Numbered from the stretch's first letter, positions 1-7,029 are shown. The stretch: DNA of 7,901 bases from JABDGR01 sp035546135 (GCA_035546135.1 DASZWY010000267.1:1-7901); one strand, 5' to 3'. Numbers and translations: made by a program. Notes: generated by a model from the letters alone, not told the origin.

Positions 1-422
1 GGATTGGGCTGTTCGGCGTTGGTGTTCAGGAAGGGGCAGCCGCGAAAATCATTGTTGCGCAGCCAGACTTCGAGGAGGTCGAAGAGCACGGCGACGCGGC
101 GGCGGGCGTCGGGCACCGGGGAGACGCGTTCGTTGAGCCAACTGACCCAGGCTTCGTGTTGCTGGGCAAGCCAGGCGGCGCCCAGGGATTCCTTGGAGGG
201 GTAATGGGCGTAGAAGGTGGCTTTGGCGACGCCCGCCTCGGCGATGATTTGGTTGATGCCGGTGGCGTGATAGCCCTGTTCGTAGAAAAGTTTGGCAGCG
301 GTGCGGAGGATGCGCGCGGCGGGGGGCAGGCTGGCGAGCGGGCTGGCCGCATGGGCCGAGGCCGGCTGGTTGGGCGCAGCCGCCGTGCCGGGGGCGGAGG
401 GATGAGTGGCGGGAGGCTGCAT
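1..422 (-). CDS. TetR/AcrR-family transcriptional regulator (partial, C-terminus missing)
   Basis: This is a DNA-binding repressor of the TetR family, read from an ATG at 422 down to the window edge: 140 residues, with roughly 50-60 C-terminal residues missing. The helix-turn-helix lies at about residues 36-84: an RILRTAAKLF first helix, then GYHATGINQIIAEAGV and the ATFYAHYPSKESL recognition-helix segment typical of the family. The C-terminal part visible ends in RGCPFLNTNAE, resembling the 'GCPF/LxNxxAE' segment of the LmrA/YxaF-like subgroup; that subgroup call is inference. A 35-residue Ala/Pro-rich tail precedes the HTH, longer than usual, and I see no better in-frame start inside it. 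Such proteins commonly repress themselves and a neighbouring gene on binding a small ligand. The divergent neighbour is a prepilin-like gene, but the target could equally lie beyond the window. The family is certain; the ligand is unknown. Confidence 0.92.
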   Translation of the reverse strand, partial: MQPPATHPSAPGTAAAPNQPASAHAASPLASLPPAARILRTAAKLFYEQGYHATGINQIIAEAGVAKATFYAHYPSKESLGAAWLAQQHEAWVSWLNERVSPVPDARRRVAVLFDLLEVWLRNNDFRGCPFLNTNAEQPN

Positions 423-435
423 GGCGCGCGATGGC

Positions 436-474
436 TACAGACAGACTTGTACGGCATAAATTCCCCGAAGGCAA
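436..474 (-). promoter_or_regulatory. Candidate promoter and overlapping operator for the TetR gene
   Basis: On the minus strand TTGCCT (474-469) and TACAAG (451-446) are separated by 17 bp. Each matches four of six consensus positions of a sigma-70 type promoter. Transcription would start about 18-20 nt upstream of the ATG at 422. Overlapping the -10 box is the interrupted inverted repeat TACA-N8-TGTA (436-451), the sort of site where a TetR dimer could block its own promoter. Arms of 4 bp are short and may be chance, so this is only a candidate. Confidence 0.28.
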
Positions 475-508
475 AGCGGTAAATTGCCCGGCAGCAGCGA
501 TTATGCGC

Positions 509-525
509 TTGCGCGTGCCGCGCAA
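509..525. other. Perfect 7-bp inverted repeat in the divergent tetR/pseudopilin region
   Basis: TTGCGCG and CGCGCAA flank a 3-nt loop TGC, giving a fully paired 7-bp hairpin about 76 bp before the pseudopilin ATG at 602. It has no T-run after it on the plus strand. On the minus strand the run of four T lies before the stem, not after it. It therefore does not look like an intrinsic terminator. It could be a second operator, a leader hairpin of the pseudopilin mRNA, or chance in GC-rich DNA. The remainder of 423-601 shows no gene. Confidence 0.35.
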
Positions 526-601
526 AATCGGCAGGAAGGTTATAGCTTTGTTGCGGCGCTTCGCCCCCGAACGCCAGCCCGATGGAGCGTCCCTTTTCCC
601 C

Positions 602-1363
602 ATGCCCCGCACGAACTCCCCGACCCTCGCCCTGCAATCCCCCGCCCGCCGCGGCTTCACCTTGGTGGAGTTGCTGACGGTGATCGCCATCATTGGCATC
701 CTCATGGCCATTCTGGTGCCCACGGTGCACGTCGTGCAAATGAAGGCGCGGATGTTGAAGAGCACGGCGAACCTGAGCGGCATCGGCAAGGCCATTTTGA
801 ATTACACCCTGGACAACCACGGGTTGCTGCCGGCGCCGGAGTATGGCGCGTCCACCGCCCCCTACAACGCCCAAGGCAGCGCGAACCCGCGCGGTGGCAC
901 CTGGATGGAGGAACTGGTCGGGCCAAAGTATCTGGCCGGTGGCTACGATACCGACCCCGGCTCCCGGACCATCACGGTGACAGAGTGGCCGCCGGCGCTG
1001 ACGGATCCCGAATACATCAGCAGAAACGGCGCGATCACCGACCCGCACATTCGCGGCTACGGCATGAACGAGGCGCTCTACCGCATCGACAAATCCAGCC
1101 CGAATTACGGCAACACTTATCCCACCCAGCGCCAGTCCATGGAGAAGCTGCCCAACCACTCCAAGAACATCATCATTGGCACGAGCAACGACGTGTTCAT
1201 GGTGCCGAACCTCGACACGGGCCGGTTTGAGAAGGACGGCGTCAATTACAAGGACGGCGACCCGGAGCGCTTCGGCAATCAGGGTCTGTTCCTGTTCCTC
1301 GACGGCAGCGTCGAGGCGATGACGGGCGACGAAGTGGCCAACCTGTTCAATCCGCAGCAGTAA
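602..1363 (+). CDS. Prepilin-type N-terminal cleavage/methylation domain protein (pseudopilin-like)
   Basis: This is a 253-residue protein with a type IV pilin/type II secretion pseudopilin signal. A basic 18-residue leader ends in ARRG, followed by FTLVELL, so a prepilin peptidase (PilD-like) would cut after G18, and E23 is the conserved Glu at mature position 5. A single hydrophobic helix spans about residues 19-42. The rest is a soluble domain ending in LFLFLDGS (229-236), resembling the C-terminal 'H-X9-DG' element of Verrucomicrobia and Planctomycetes family members; the expected His is Phe224 here. The ATG at 602 gives a normal leader length; an in-frame ATG at 503 would make it 51 residues. 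A GGAG at 584-587 lies 14 bp upstream, too far for a strong ribosome site. No secretion or pilus genes adjoin it. Such stand-alone copies are numerous in Verrucomicrobiota and their function is largely unknown. Confidence 0.9.
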   Translation: MPRTNSPTLALQSPARRGFTLVELLTVIAIIGILMAILVPTVHVVQMKARMLKSTANLSGIGKAILNYTLDNHGLLPAPEYGASTAPYNAQGSANPRGGTWMEELVGPKYLAGGYDTDPGSRTITVTEWPPALTDPEYISRNGAITDPHIRGYGMNEALYRIDKSSPNYGNTYPTQRQSMEKLPNHSKNIIIGTSNDVFMVPNLDTGRFEKDGVNYKDGDPERFGNQGLFLFLDGSVEAMTGDEVANLFNPQQ

Positions 1364-1368
1364 ACGGT

Positions 1369-2262
1369 TCAGGCGGTGCGGGTGAGCTGGATGACGGCCT
1401 CGGGACCCCAGGCCTCGCGGATGGCTTGCGCGATTTTTTCGCGCGGGCTGCCGGCCTCGAGCAAGGCGAAACAAGCGCTGCCGCTGCCGCTCATGCGGCA
1501 GCGCAGGTTGAAGCGGTCGCGCAATTCGCGCAACAAGACGGGCAGCGCCGCGTATTTTTCAAACGCGGGGAACTCGAGGTTATTCTCCAGCGGCAGCGTG
1601 GCCCAGCGGGGAGCCGCCAGCCAGGCGGCCAGTTGCTTTTCCGCGGCGTCGGCGGGGACATACCAGTCGGCGCCGCGTTCGCGCAGCCGGGCGTAGGCCC
1701 AGGCGGTGGCGATGCCAAAGGGCGGCTTGAAAACGAGGAGTTCGCGGTTGGCGAGCACGGCGCGGGCCGCCGCGGGAAGGAGTTCGATTTGTTCGCCGCG
1801 CCCGCGCATGACAAGGGGCGCTTGCTCAATGAACAAAGCCACATCGGAACCCACCCCGGCGGCGCAGGCGCGCAGTTCGGCGGGGCGGAGGGGATGGGCT
1901 GCCAGTTGATTCATGCCGAGCAACGCGGCGGCCGCGTCGCTGCTGCCGCCACCGAGACCAGCGCCGGCGGGAACGGCCTTGCGCAACAGAAAATGCATCG
2001 GGGGAATCTCGGCGCGGGCGGCGCGTTGACGAAAAGCGGCGGCGGCCTTGAGGACGAGATTGGAGGCATCCACCGGCACGCCGGGATAATCGCAGGCGAG
2101 CGTGTCGGCCCCGGCGCCGGCCCGGGGCTCGAGGATCAGCGTGTCGCCCCACTGGAGCGGCACGACGAGGCTGATCAAGTCGTGAAAGCCGTCCGGCCGC
2201 CGGCCGGTGATGGCCAGGAACAAATTGATTTTGGCGGGGGCGAAAAGGCTGAGCGGAGCCAT
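1369..2262 (-). CDS. ispE: 4-diphosphocytidyl-2-C-methyl-D-erythritol kinase
   Basis: This cytosolic GHMP-family kinase phosphorylates the 2-hydroxyl of CDP-ME with ATP, a step of the MEP route to isopentenyl diphosphate. The 297-residue length is normal. Motifs appear in order: PAKINL (9-14, with K11 at the catalytic-lysine position), the glycine-rich ATP loop VPAGAGLGGGSSDAAA (97-112), GSDVALF with D140 at the catalytic-aspartate position, and MSGSGSACF (257-265). I chose the ATG at 2262 because MAPLSLFAPAKINL matches the usual IspE start. The frame is open further upstream to 2403, but that would add 47 residues running into the kinase gene. It lies 53 bp downstream of the histidine kinase on the same strand and converges with the pseudopilin gene, the stop codons being 5 bp apart. 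No clear ribosome site is visible before the ATG. Confidence 0.96.
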   Translation of the reverse strand: MAPLSLFAPAKINLFLAITGRRPDGFHDLISLVVPLQWGDTLILEPRAGAGADTLACDYPGVPVDASNLVLKAAAAFRQRAARAEIPPMHFLLRKAVPAGAGLGGGSSDAAAALLGMNQLAAHPLRPAELRACAAGVGSDVALFIEQAPLVMRGRGEQIELLPAAARAVLANRELLVFKPPFGIATAWAYARLRERGADWYVPADAAEKQLAAWLAAPRWATLPLENNLEFPAFEKYAALPVLLRELRDRFNLRCRMSGSGSACFALLEAGSPREKIAQAIREAWGPEAVIQLTRTA

Positions 2263-2302
2263 GGGCCAAGACGATAACGGCGGAACCGCCAAGTGCACGG
2301 CG

Positions 2303-2327
2303 AAAAAATCCCTGCTCAGGAAATTTT
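2303..2327 (-). terminator. Candidate weak terminator at the histidine kinase stop codon
   Basis: On the minus strand 2327-2318 can pair with 2313-2304 around a GAGC loop: ten positions with one T.T mismatch and one G.T wobble, running into six T residues (2308-2303). The stem overlaps the kinase stop codon at 2318-2316 and is AT-rich, so it would be weak. If it works, it would reduce readthrough from the kinase into ispE. I see no convincing separate ispE promoter in the 53-bp gap, so partial readthrough is the likelier arrangement. A small GGCGG/CCGCC inverted repeat (2279-2290) also lies in this gap. Confidence 0.3.
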
Positions 2328-4391
2328 CGCGGCGGAAATCGTGGAGGCCAGCGGGAGGGAGGCGACGAACGAGGAGCCGCAGGGGGAGTTGGGCACGTAG
2401 CACAGGTCGCCCTCCTGGTCGCGCAGGAGGCGGCGGGCGATGCTCAGGCCGAGGCCGGCGCCGGGCAGTTTGGCGGTGATGGAATCATCCACGCGGTGGA
2501 ACATTTCGAAAATGCGCTGCTGGTGCGCCGGGGGCACGCCGGGGCCGCGGTCGCTGACGGCGATGAGGGCGTGTTCGCCATCAACGCTGACGCGAATACC
2601 AAGCCAGCGGCCCGCCGCGGCATATTTCATGGCGTTATCAATGAGGTTGATGAGGACTTGCTCGAGGGCGTCCTTGTCGGCGTGAACACGCACGTCGCGG
2701 CCGTAGGGAAATTCGGTCTCGATTTCGAAACCCGCCTCCTCGAGGCGCGGGCGCTGGGCTTCGAGGACATTTTCGATGACCGGGGCGAGGGCGACGTCGT
2801 CGGGGTGGTATTGCTTGCGGCCTTGTTCGAGGCGGCTGAAATCGAGGACGTTGTTGACGAGGCGGGTCAGGCGCTGGCTCTCGCTGATGATGGTGGTGAG
2901 GTAGGTGCGCTGTTTGCCGGGGTCGCGGACACGCCCTTCGCCGAGCAGCTCCGCATACATGCGGATGGTGGTCAGCGGGGTCTTGAGTTCGTGGGAGACA
3001 TTGGAGACAAAGCCCGTCTTGCGCGCCGCCTCGACGGCTTCGCGGCGGGCTTCGCGCATGAGCAGCGTGCCGCCGACCAGGCCGGAGATAACGAGCAGCG
3101 TCACAAGAATCGTGCTGATGGCCATGAAACCGCTGGCGAAGGCGGAATTGGCGTCGTAATAGACTTCGAGCGCCCAGCCGGGCAATGCGGTGGAATCGAG
3201 CGGAATGGTGTTGATGGGTTGCAACAGCGGCTTGGCATTCGGCCCTTCAAAGGGGACGTTGGCCGCGCCGCCAGCCACCATGCGGCCATTGGCAAAGTGC
3301 GCGGCGACGACCTGGCCGGCGGGATTGCGCAGAATATAACCCGACGACGGGTCAATGCGCCCGCCCAGGGCATTGGCAAAGGGCCGGGCAAGGGCATCCC
3401 AATTCAGCACGACACCGCGCACGCGGGCCCCCGGTGCGGGGCGGACCCAGCCGAGCAGGCGCATATTATCCTGCGGGCCAATGACGAGCCAGCCGTGGTC
3501 GGGCTTGGCCGGCAGGGGCGTCAGGTTGCCGGTGGTGAGTTCAAGAGTCTGCTGGTTGACGACCCATTGGCCGGACTGCATCCCGCCGTTGAGGACGAGA
3601 TTGCCTTCGAATTGCGCGACAATCACCTCGGGTGTCAACGCCTTGAGCTTGGCCAAATCGTCGGCATAAGTCTGCCCGTCGGACGAATCGGGATTGGGCA
3701 CGGCGTCGGGCAGCGAAATTTCCACGCTGGAAATGCCGAGATTGCCGCCATTGACGCTCACCGAGCCATTGAAGGGAAGATTGCTGCGCAAGCCGACCGA
3801 AGCGGTGGTGCTGGCGGGGTCGGCGCTGTTTTGGGTGGCTTGGCGAATGTGCAGCCGGTCTTCCTTGAGCCGGGAAGAATTATCCGGAGGCGCCGGGGCG
3901 GCGGGATTGGGCGGCGGGCGATGGGAATTGTTGAAGGCAATTGGACCGCTGTGCCCGGTGAAGCTGGTGATGGTGAAACGCGCGGTGGGCGTGTCCGAGT
4001 CGCTCCAAATCCAGCGACCATTAGGGGTGCGGAGGTAGGGCTCGATGCTGTCGCGTTCCGAGGAATAGGCGATGGGGAGGTCGAGACCGCGCCCTGGCTG
4101 GTAAAGAATGACGGAACTGGCGTAGGGGTTGGCATTTTTCCAGTCGAGGAGGCTGCGGGCGAGGCCCTCCTCGGGCATTTTGGTCAGGGCGTCGAGCGAG
4201 CTGGTCTTGTCCTCCTCGACCAACAATTCGAGGCTGGCGGCGATTTTCGTGCCGGAGTCGACGGCGGAATTGACGGCGGCGGTGCGCAGGCGCGCGCTCT
4301 CGCGCTGGAGGAGGAAAAAGGTCACCCCGCCGATGGCCAGGGTCGAGACCAGCAGCAGCAGCCAATAGATGATGACGAGATGCCGTTTCAC
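2316..4391 (-). CDS. Membrane sensor histidine kinase, large extracytoplasmic domain, no adjacent response regulator
   Basis: This 691-residue two-component kinase starts at GTG 4391, giving MKRHLVIIYW followed directly by a membrane helix (about 5-28). An extracytoplasmic region of some 390 residues follows (29-417), with a Pro-rich stretch at 158-169, then a second membrane helix (about 419-445). I see no HAMP domain: only about 15 residues separate this helix from the dimerisation helix. The kinase core is complete: H-box SNVSHELKTPL with phospho-acceptor H467, N-box INLIDNAMKY with N586, G1 box DRGPGVP (614-620), F-box IFEMFHR (627-633) and G2 box GAGLGLS (644-650). It should autophosphorylate and pass phosphate to a response regulator, but none is encoded beside it; ispE follows downstream and a helicase diverges upstream. 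No Shine-Dalgarno sequence precedes the GTG. The ligand is unknown, and I do not recognise the sensor fold, though the part near 300-415 could be Cache/PAS-like. Confidence 0.95.
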   Translation of the reverse strand: MKRHLVIIYWLLLLVSTLAIGGVTFFLLQRESARLRTAAVNSAVDSGTKIAASLELLVEEDKTSSLDALTKMPEEGLARSLLDWKNANPYASSVILYQPGRGLDLPIAYSSERDSIEPYLRTPNGRWIWSDSDTPTARFTITSFTGHSGPIAFNNSHRPPPNPAAPAPPDNSSRLKEDRLHIRQATQNSADPASTTASVGLRSNLPFNGSVSVNGGNLGISSVEISLPDAVPNPDSSDGQTYADDLAKLKALTPEVIVAQFEGNLVLNGGMQSGQWVVNQQTLELTTGNLTPLPAKPDHGWLVIGPQDNMRLLGWVRPAPGARVRGVVLNWDALARPFANALGGRIDPSSGYILRNPAGQVVAAHFANGRMVAGGAANVPFEGPNAKPLLQPINTIPLDSTALPGWALEVYYDANSAFASGFMAISTILVTLLVISGLVGGTLLMREARREAVEAARKTGFVSNVSHELKTPLTTIRMYAELLGEGRVRDPGKQRTYLTTIISESQRLTRLVNNVLDFSRLEQGRKQYHPDDVALAPVIENVLEAQRPRLEEAGFEIETEFPYGRDVRVHADKDALEQVLINLIDNAMKYAAAGRWLGIRVSVDGEHALIAVSDRGPGVPPAHQQRIFEMFHRVDDSITAKLPGAGLGLSIARRLLRDQEGDLCYVPNSPCGSSFVASLPLASTISAAKIS

Positions 4392-4417
4392 GGGAGAGAA
4401 AAGGGGGCGGAAACCAC

Positions 4418-4425
4418 CTTATATA
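4418..4425 (-). promoter_or_regulatory. AT-rich -10-like element upstream of the histidine kinase
   Basis: On the minus strand TATATAAG contains TATAAG (five of six matches to a -10 box), 27 bp before the kinase GTG at 4391. No acceptable -35 hexamer sits 16-18 bp upstream of it. A perfect TTGACA on the minus strand (4478-4473) is about 50 bp away, too far to pair with it. An alternative sigma factor or an activator would be needed, so this is only a candidate. Confidence 0.22.
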
Positions 4426-4508
4426 TTTTCACCCATTTGGCACATTGAGGCAAGCCGCCGTCCGGCGCCACTTGTCAAAGAAATGTCAGCCAAAAATTGC
4501 GTTTAACC

Positions 4509-4537
4509 TTGCGACGCGCGGCCGGGTGAATTAGATT
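4509..4537 (+). promoter_or_regulatory. Candidate sigma-70 type promoter for the helicase gene
   Basis: TTGCGA (4509-4514) and TAGATT (4532-4537) are separated by exactly 17 bp, each matching four of six consensus bases. Transcription would begin near 4544, only 8-10 nt before the GTG start at 4553, giving a nearly leaderless mRNA. This agrees with the absence of any Shine-Dalgarno sequence upstream of that GTG. The -10 box contains the in-frame TAG (4532-4534) that closes the reading frame upstream. Confidence 0.33.
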
Positions 4538-4552
4538 GGCCGCACGGTCATC

Positions 4553-7021
4553 GTGGAAGACCTCGACATCGCACTGAAGATTCCCGACCTGTGGCAGCAG
4601 GAGGCCCTGCGGCACCTGCAAGCCGGGCGTGACGTGGTGGTGCATGCCCCGACGGGCGCGGGCAAGACGTATATTTTCGAGCTGCTGGGGCAGACCGGCT
4701 GGCGCAAGCCCGCGGTGTTCACGGTGCCGACGCGCGCATTAGCCAATGATAAATTATACGAATGGCGTTCCGCCGGCTGGAACGTCGGGATTGCAACCGG
4801 CGACGTGGCGGACAATCTGGACGCGCCGGTGGTCGTCGCCACCCTGGAGACGCAAAAGGGGCGCTTTTTGCGCGGCGAAGGGCCGGGGCTGCTGGTGGTG
4901 GACGAATACCAGATGCTGGCCGACCCGGTGCGCGGCATGAACTACGAATTGATCATCGCGCTGGCGAACCGGGGGACGCAGTTGCTTTTGCTCAGCGGCA
5001 GCGTGGGCAACCCGGACAAGGCCGTGCAGTGGCTGCGGGCCATCGGGCGCGACGCCGTGCTGGTGAGCCATACGCAGCGGCCGGTCCCGCAGGAGGAAAT
5101 TGATTTGGAGGCCTTGCCCGACCGCGTGCCCGCGGGGGTGCGGGGATTTTGGCCGCGACTGATTGCGCGGGCGCTGATGGCGGAGCTCGGGCCGATGCTG
5201 GTCTTTGCCCCGCGCCGCCGCGCCGCGGAGGAACTCGCGGGCAAACTCGCCGCGGCGCTGCCGCTCGACGATATGCTGACATTGACGCCCGAGCAAAAGG
5301 CGCTGGCAGGCGAACAGCTTGGGCGGCTGTTGCGCCACCGCATCGCCTTTCACCATAGCGGACTCAATTACATGCAACGCGCGGGGATCGTCGAGCCACT
5401 GGCGAAGGCCGGGCAGTTGCGCGTGGTGGTGGCGACGACCGGCTTGGCGGCGGGGATCAATTTTTCCATGCGCTCGGTGCTGGTCACGGACCGCGAATAC
5501 GTGACCGGCCAAGGCCCGCGCATGGTGCGGCCCGATGAACTCTTGCAGATGTTTGGGCGCGCCGGGCGGCGCGGGCTGGATGAAAAAGGCTTCGTGCTCG
5601 TCGCCCCGGCAAAACCGCGATTGCTCGAAGCACGGCCATTGGCATTGAAGCGCGCCAACCCGCTCGACTGGCCGAGCCTGCTGGCGTTCATGCGGGAGGC
5701 GGTGAAAAAAGGCGAATCACCCGCACTGGCGGCGACGGGTTTGGCGAAGCGGCTGTTCACCGAACACGCGCCAGAACTGGGGATCGAAAAATTTTTGCGC
5801 AAGCCCCCCACCCCGCCACCGACGACCGCCACCGCCGGCCACGCGCCGCAAAATGGCTCCTCGCAGAAAATTGTGGAGATGATGAACTCGGTGGGGCAAT
5901 GGGAACGGCGGCGGCCGCAGGTGAAGGTGAAGCTCGGCGACGCGCTGGCGTATGAAGAAGGCGCCTGGAAACCCGCGCTGGCGTTTCCGCAGGCGCTCGC
6001 GGGAGTGGAGGTGGGCAATCTGTGCCGCCTGCCCGGCAAGGACGCGCCGTATGGCCGGCAGGTGGCGCTGGCGATTTTCCCGAAGGAGGCCGGGCGCGGC
6101 AAAGTCACGCTGGTGAAATGGATTCACAAAAGCCTGAGCCAGCACTGGCGGCAGACGCAACCCAAAGCGCCGCCCCCATCACGGTATTGGGAATTGGCGG
6201 CGCTTGAAAAGCAACTCGTGCCGCTGCTGCCGCAATTCACGAGCGGCGGGCGGCCGGTGGAAATCGTCGAGCACAACGGGCTGATCAGCGCGCGGCTGGA
6301 TTATTCGCAAGCGGAAGTGTTTGCGCGGGTGGATTCGCTGGGCAAGGCGCTGCTCAACCCGCCCAAGCGCGAGGTCGAAACGGCGTCGGGGGATTTTGCG
6401 CAGATGGCTGGCCTGAAGGACACACTGACGGACGCGGGCATTGCGGAGACATGGCACCGGCTGGGCTTGATCGACGAACGAGCGCACCCGACGCGGCGGG
6501 GCGTCATCTTCAGTTTTTTCAACCACGGCGAGGGCCTGGCGGTCGCCGCGGCGCTGGAAGACGAGAATTATACGCCGGCGGAAATCGTGCGCGACCTGGC
6601 GAACCTGCGCGCCGGGCGGCGCTTTGAGGCGATGGACCACGCGCGCGGCAAGTTGGGCAGCCTGTGCCGGCTGACGTATCAGGGGATGACCTGCGCGGGC
6701 TACCTCGACCGCGGCGTGCCGGCGGAATACGGCGAAGGCGCGGCGGAAGTCATCCAGCGCGTGCGCGCCAACCCGAATGCGCTGGAGCAATTCGTCAACG
6801 ACACGCTGCGGCCCGGCGACATCGAGCGCGCGTATCTGGAATGGCGCAGCCTGCTCAACCACGTCATCCATGCGCCGGATTATGAATGGACGCGCTGGCG
6901 CGAACTGAAGGCCGCCGCCGCCGCGCAACTGCAGAAACTCGGCCCGCCCGCGCCGCTGGTTGCCCCGCCGCCGCTGACGCATGAGCAGCGGTTAAGGCAC
7001 AGCAGCCGGTTGAAGTTTTGA
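4553..7021 (+). CDS. Ski2-like superfamily II DEAD/DEAH-box helicase with a Suv3-like DEYQ motif II
   Basis: This 822-residue ATP-dependent helicase probably acts on RNA. Motifs in order: Walker A APTGAGKT (32-39, K38), Ia PTRALA (59-64), ATGD (81-84), motif II DEYQM (117-121), motif III SGS (148-150), HHSGL (267-271), motif V TTGLAAGIN (295-303) and motif VI QMFGRAGRRG (332-341). HHSGL, GLAAGIN and GRAGRRG are the Ski2/Mtr4-type signature; DEYQM instead recalls DEIQM of mitochondrial Suv3. A Pro/Thr-rich linker (about 417-438) leads to a C-terminal half of some 380 residues. Within it, GLIDERAHPTRRG (638-650) and the following helices faintly resemble the winged-helix and DSHCT region of Ski2 proteins; that link is inference. 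The GTG at 4553 is the only sensible start: an in-frame stop lies at 4532, and the Q-like segment LWQQEAL follows at residues 13-19. It diverges from the histidine kinase. The exact substrate is unknown. Confidence 0.93.
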   Translation: MEDLDIALKIPDLWQQEALRHLQAGRDVVVHAPTGAGKTYIFELLGQTGWRKPAVFTVPTRALANDKLYEWRSAGWNVGIATGDVADNLDAPVVVATLETQKGRFLRGEGPGLLVVDEYQMLADPVRGMNYELIIALANRGTQLLLLSGSVGNPDKAVQWLRAIGRDAVLVSHTQRPVPQEEIDLEALPDRVPAGVRGFWPRLIARALMAELGPMLVFAPRRRAAEELAGKLAAALPLDDMLTLTPEQKALAGEQLGRLLRHRIAFHHSGLNYMQRAGIVEPLAKAGQLRVVVATTGLAAGINFSMRSVLVTDREYVTGQGPRMVRPDELLQMFGRAGRRGLDEKGFVLVAPAKPRLLEARPLALKRANPLDWPSLLAFMREAVKKGESPALAATGLAKRLFTEHAPELGIEKFLRKPPTPPPTTATAGHAPQNGSSQKIVEMMNSVGQWERRRPQVKVKLGDALAYEEGAWKPALAFPQALAGVEVGNLCRLPGKDAPYGRQVALAIFPKEAGRGKVTLVKWIHKSLSQHWRQTQPKAPPPSRYWELAALEKQLVPLLPQFTSGGRPVEIVEHNGLISARLDYSQAEVFARVDSLGKALLNPPKREVETASGDFAQMAGLKDTLTDAGIAETWHRLGLIDERAHPTRRGVIFSFFNHGEGLAVAAALEDENYTPAEIVRDLANLRAGRRFEAMDHARGKLGSLCRLTYQGMTCAGYLDRGVPAEYGEGAAEVIQRVRANPNALEQFVNDTLRPGDIERAYLEWRSLLNHVIHAPDYEWTRWRELKAAAAAQLQKLGPPAPLVAPPPLTHEQRLRHSSRLKF

Positions 7022-7029
7022 GAAGATTG

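Noticed and set aside
431..601. Longer pseudopilin N-terminus starting at 431 or 503
   Set aside because: It would give a leader of 51 residues or more and would remove most of the divergent intergenic region; the ATG at 602 gives a normal 18-residue leader.
26..1474. A 482-codon open frame on the minus strand across the TetR and pseudopilin genes
   Set aside because: It covers two recognisable genes in other frames, and its translation is low-complexity Arg/Pro/Ala/His-rich, so it is a shadow.
1426..2277. A 283-codon plus-strand open frame opposite ispE
   Set aside because: IspE on the minus strand has every GHMP-kinase motif; the plus frame is Gly/Ala-rich without domain features.
2263..2403. 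A 47-residue N-terminal extension of IspE
   Set aside because: The frame is open, but it overlaps the 3' end of the kinase gene, and the family normally begins a few residues before PAKINL, matching the ATG at 2262.
2496..4448. A 650-codon open frame on the plus strand opposite the histidine kinase
   Set aside because: The minus strand encodes a complete kinase with all catalytic boxes. The plus frame has no recognisable domain and is the usual antisense open frame of GC-rich coding DNA.
4451..4474. Imperfect hairpin (CAAG...CTTG with inner CGCC/GGCG) between kinase and helicase as a terminator
   Set aside because: It lies between divergent gene starts, has no T-run and contains an asymmetric internal loop, so it is more likely chance in GC-rich DNA.
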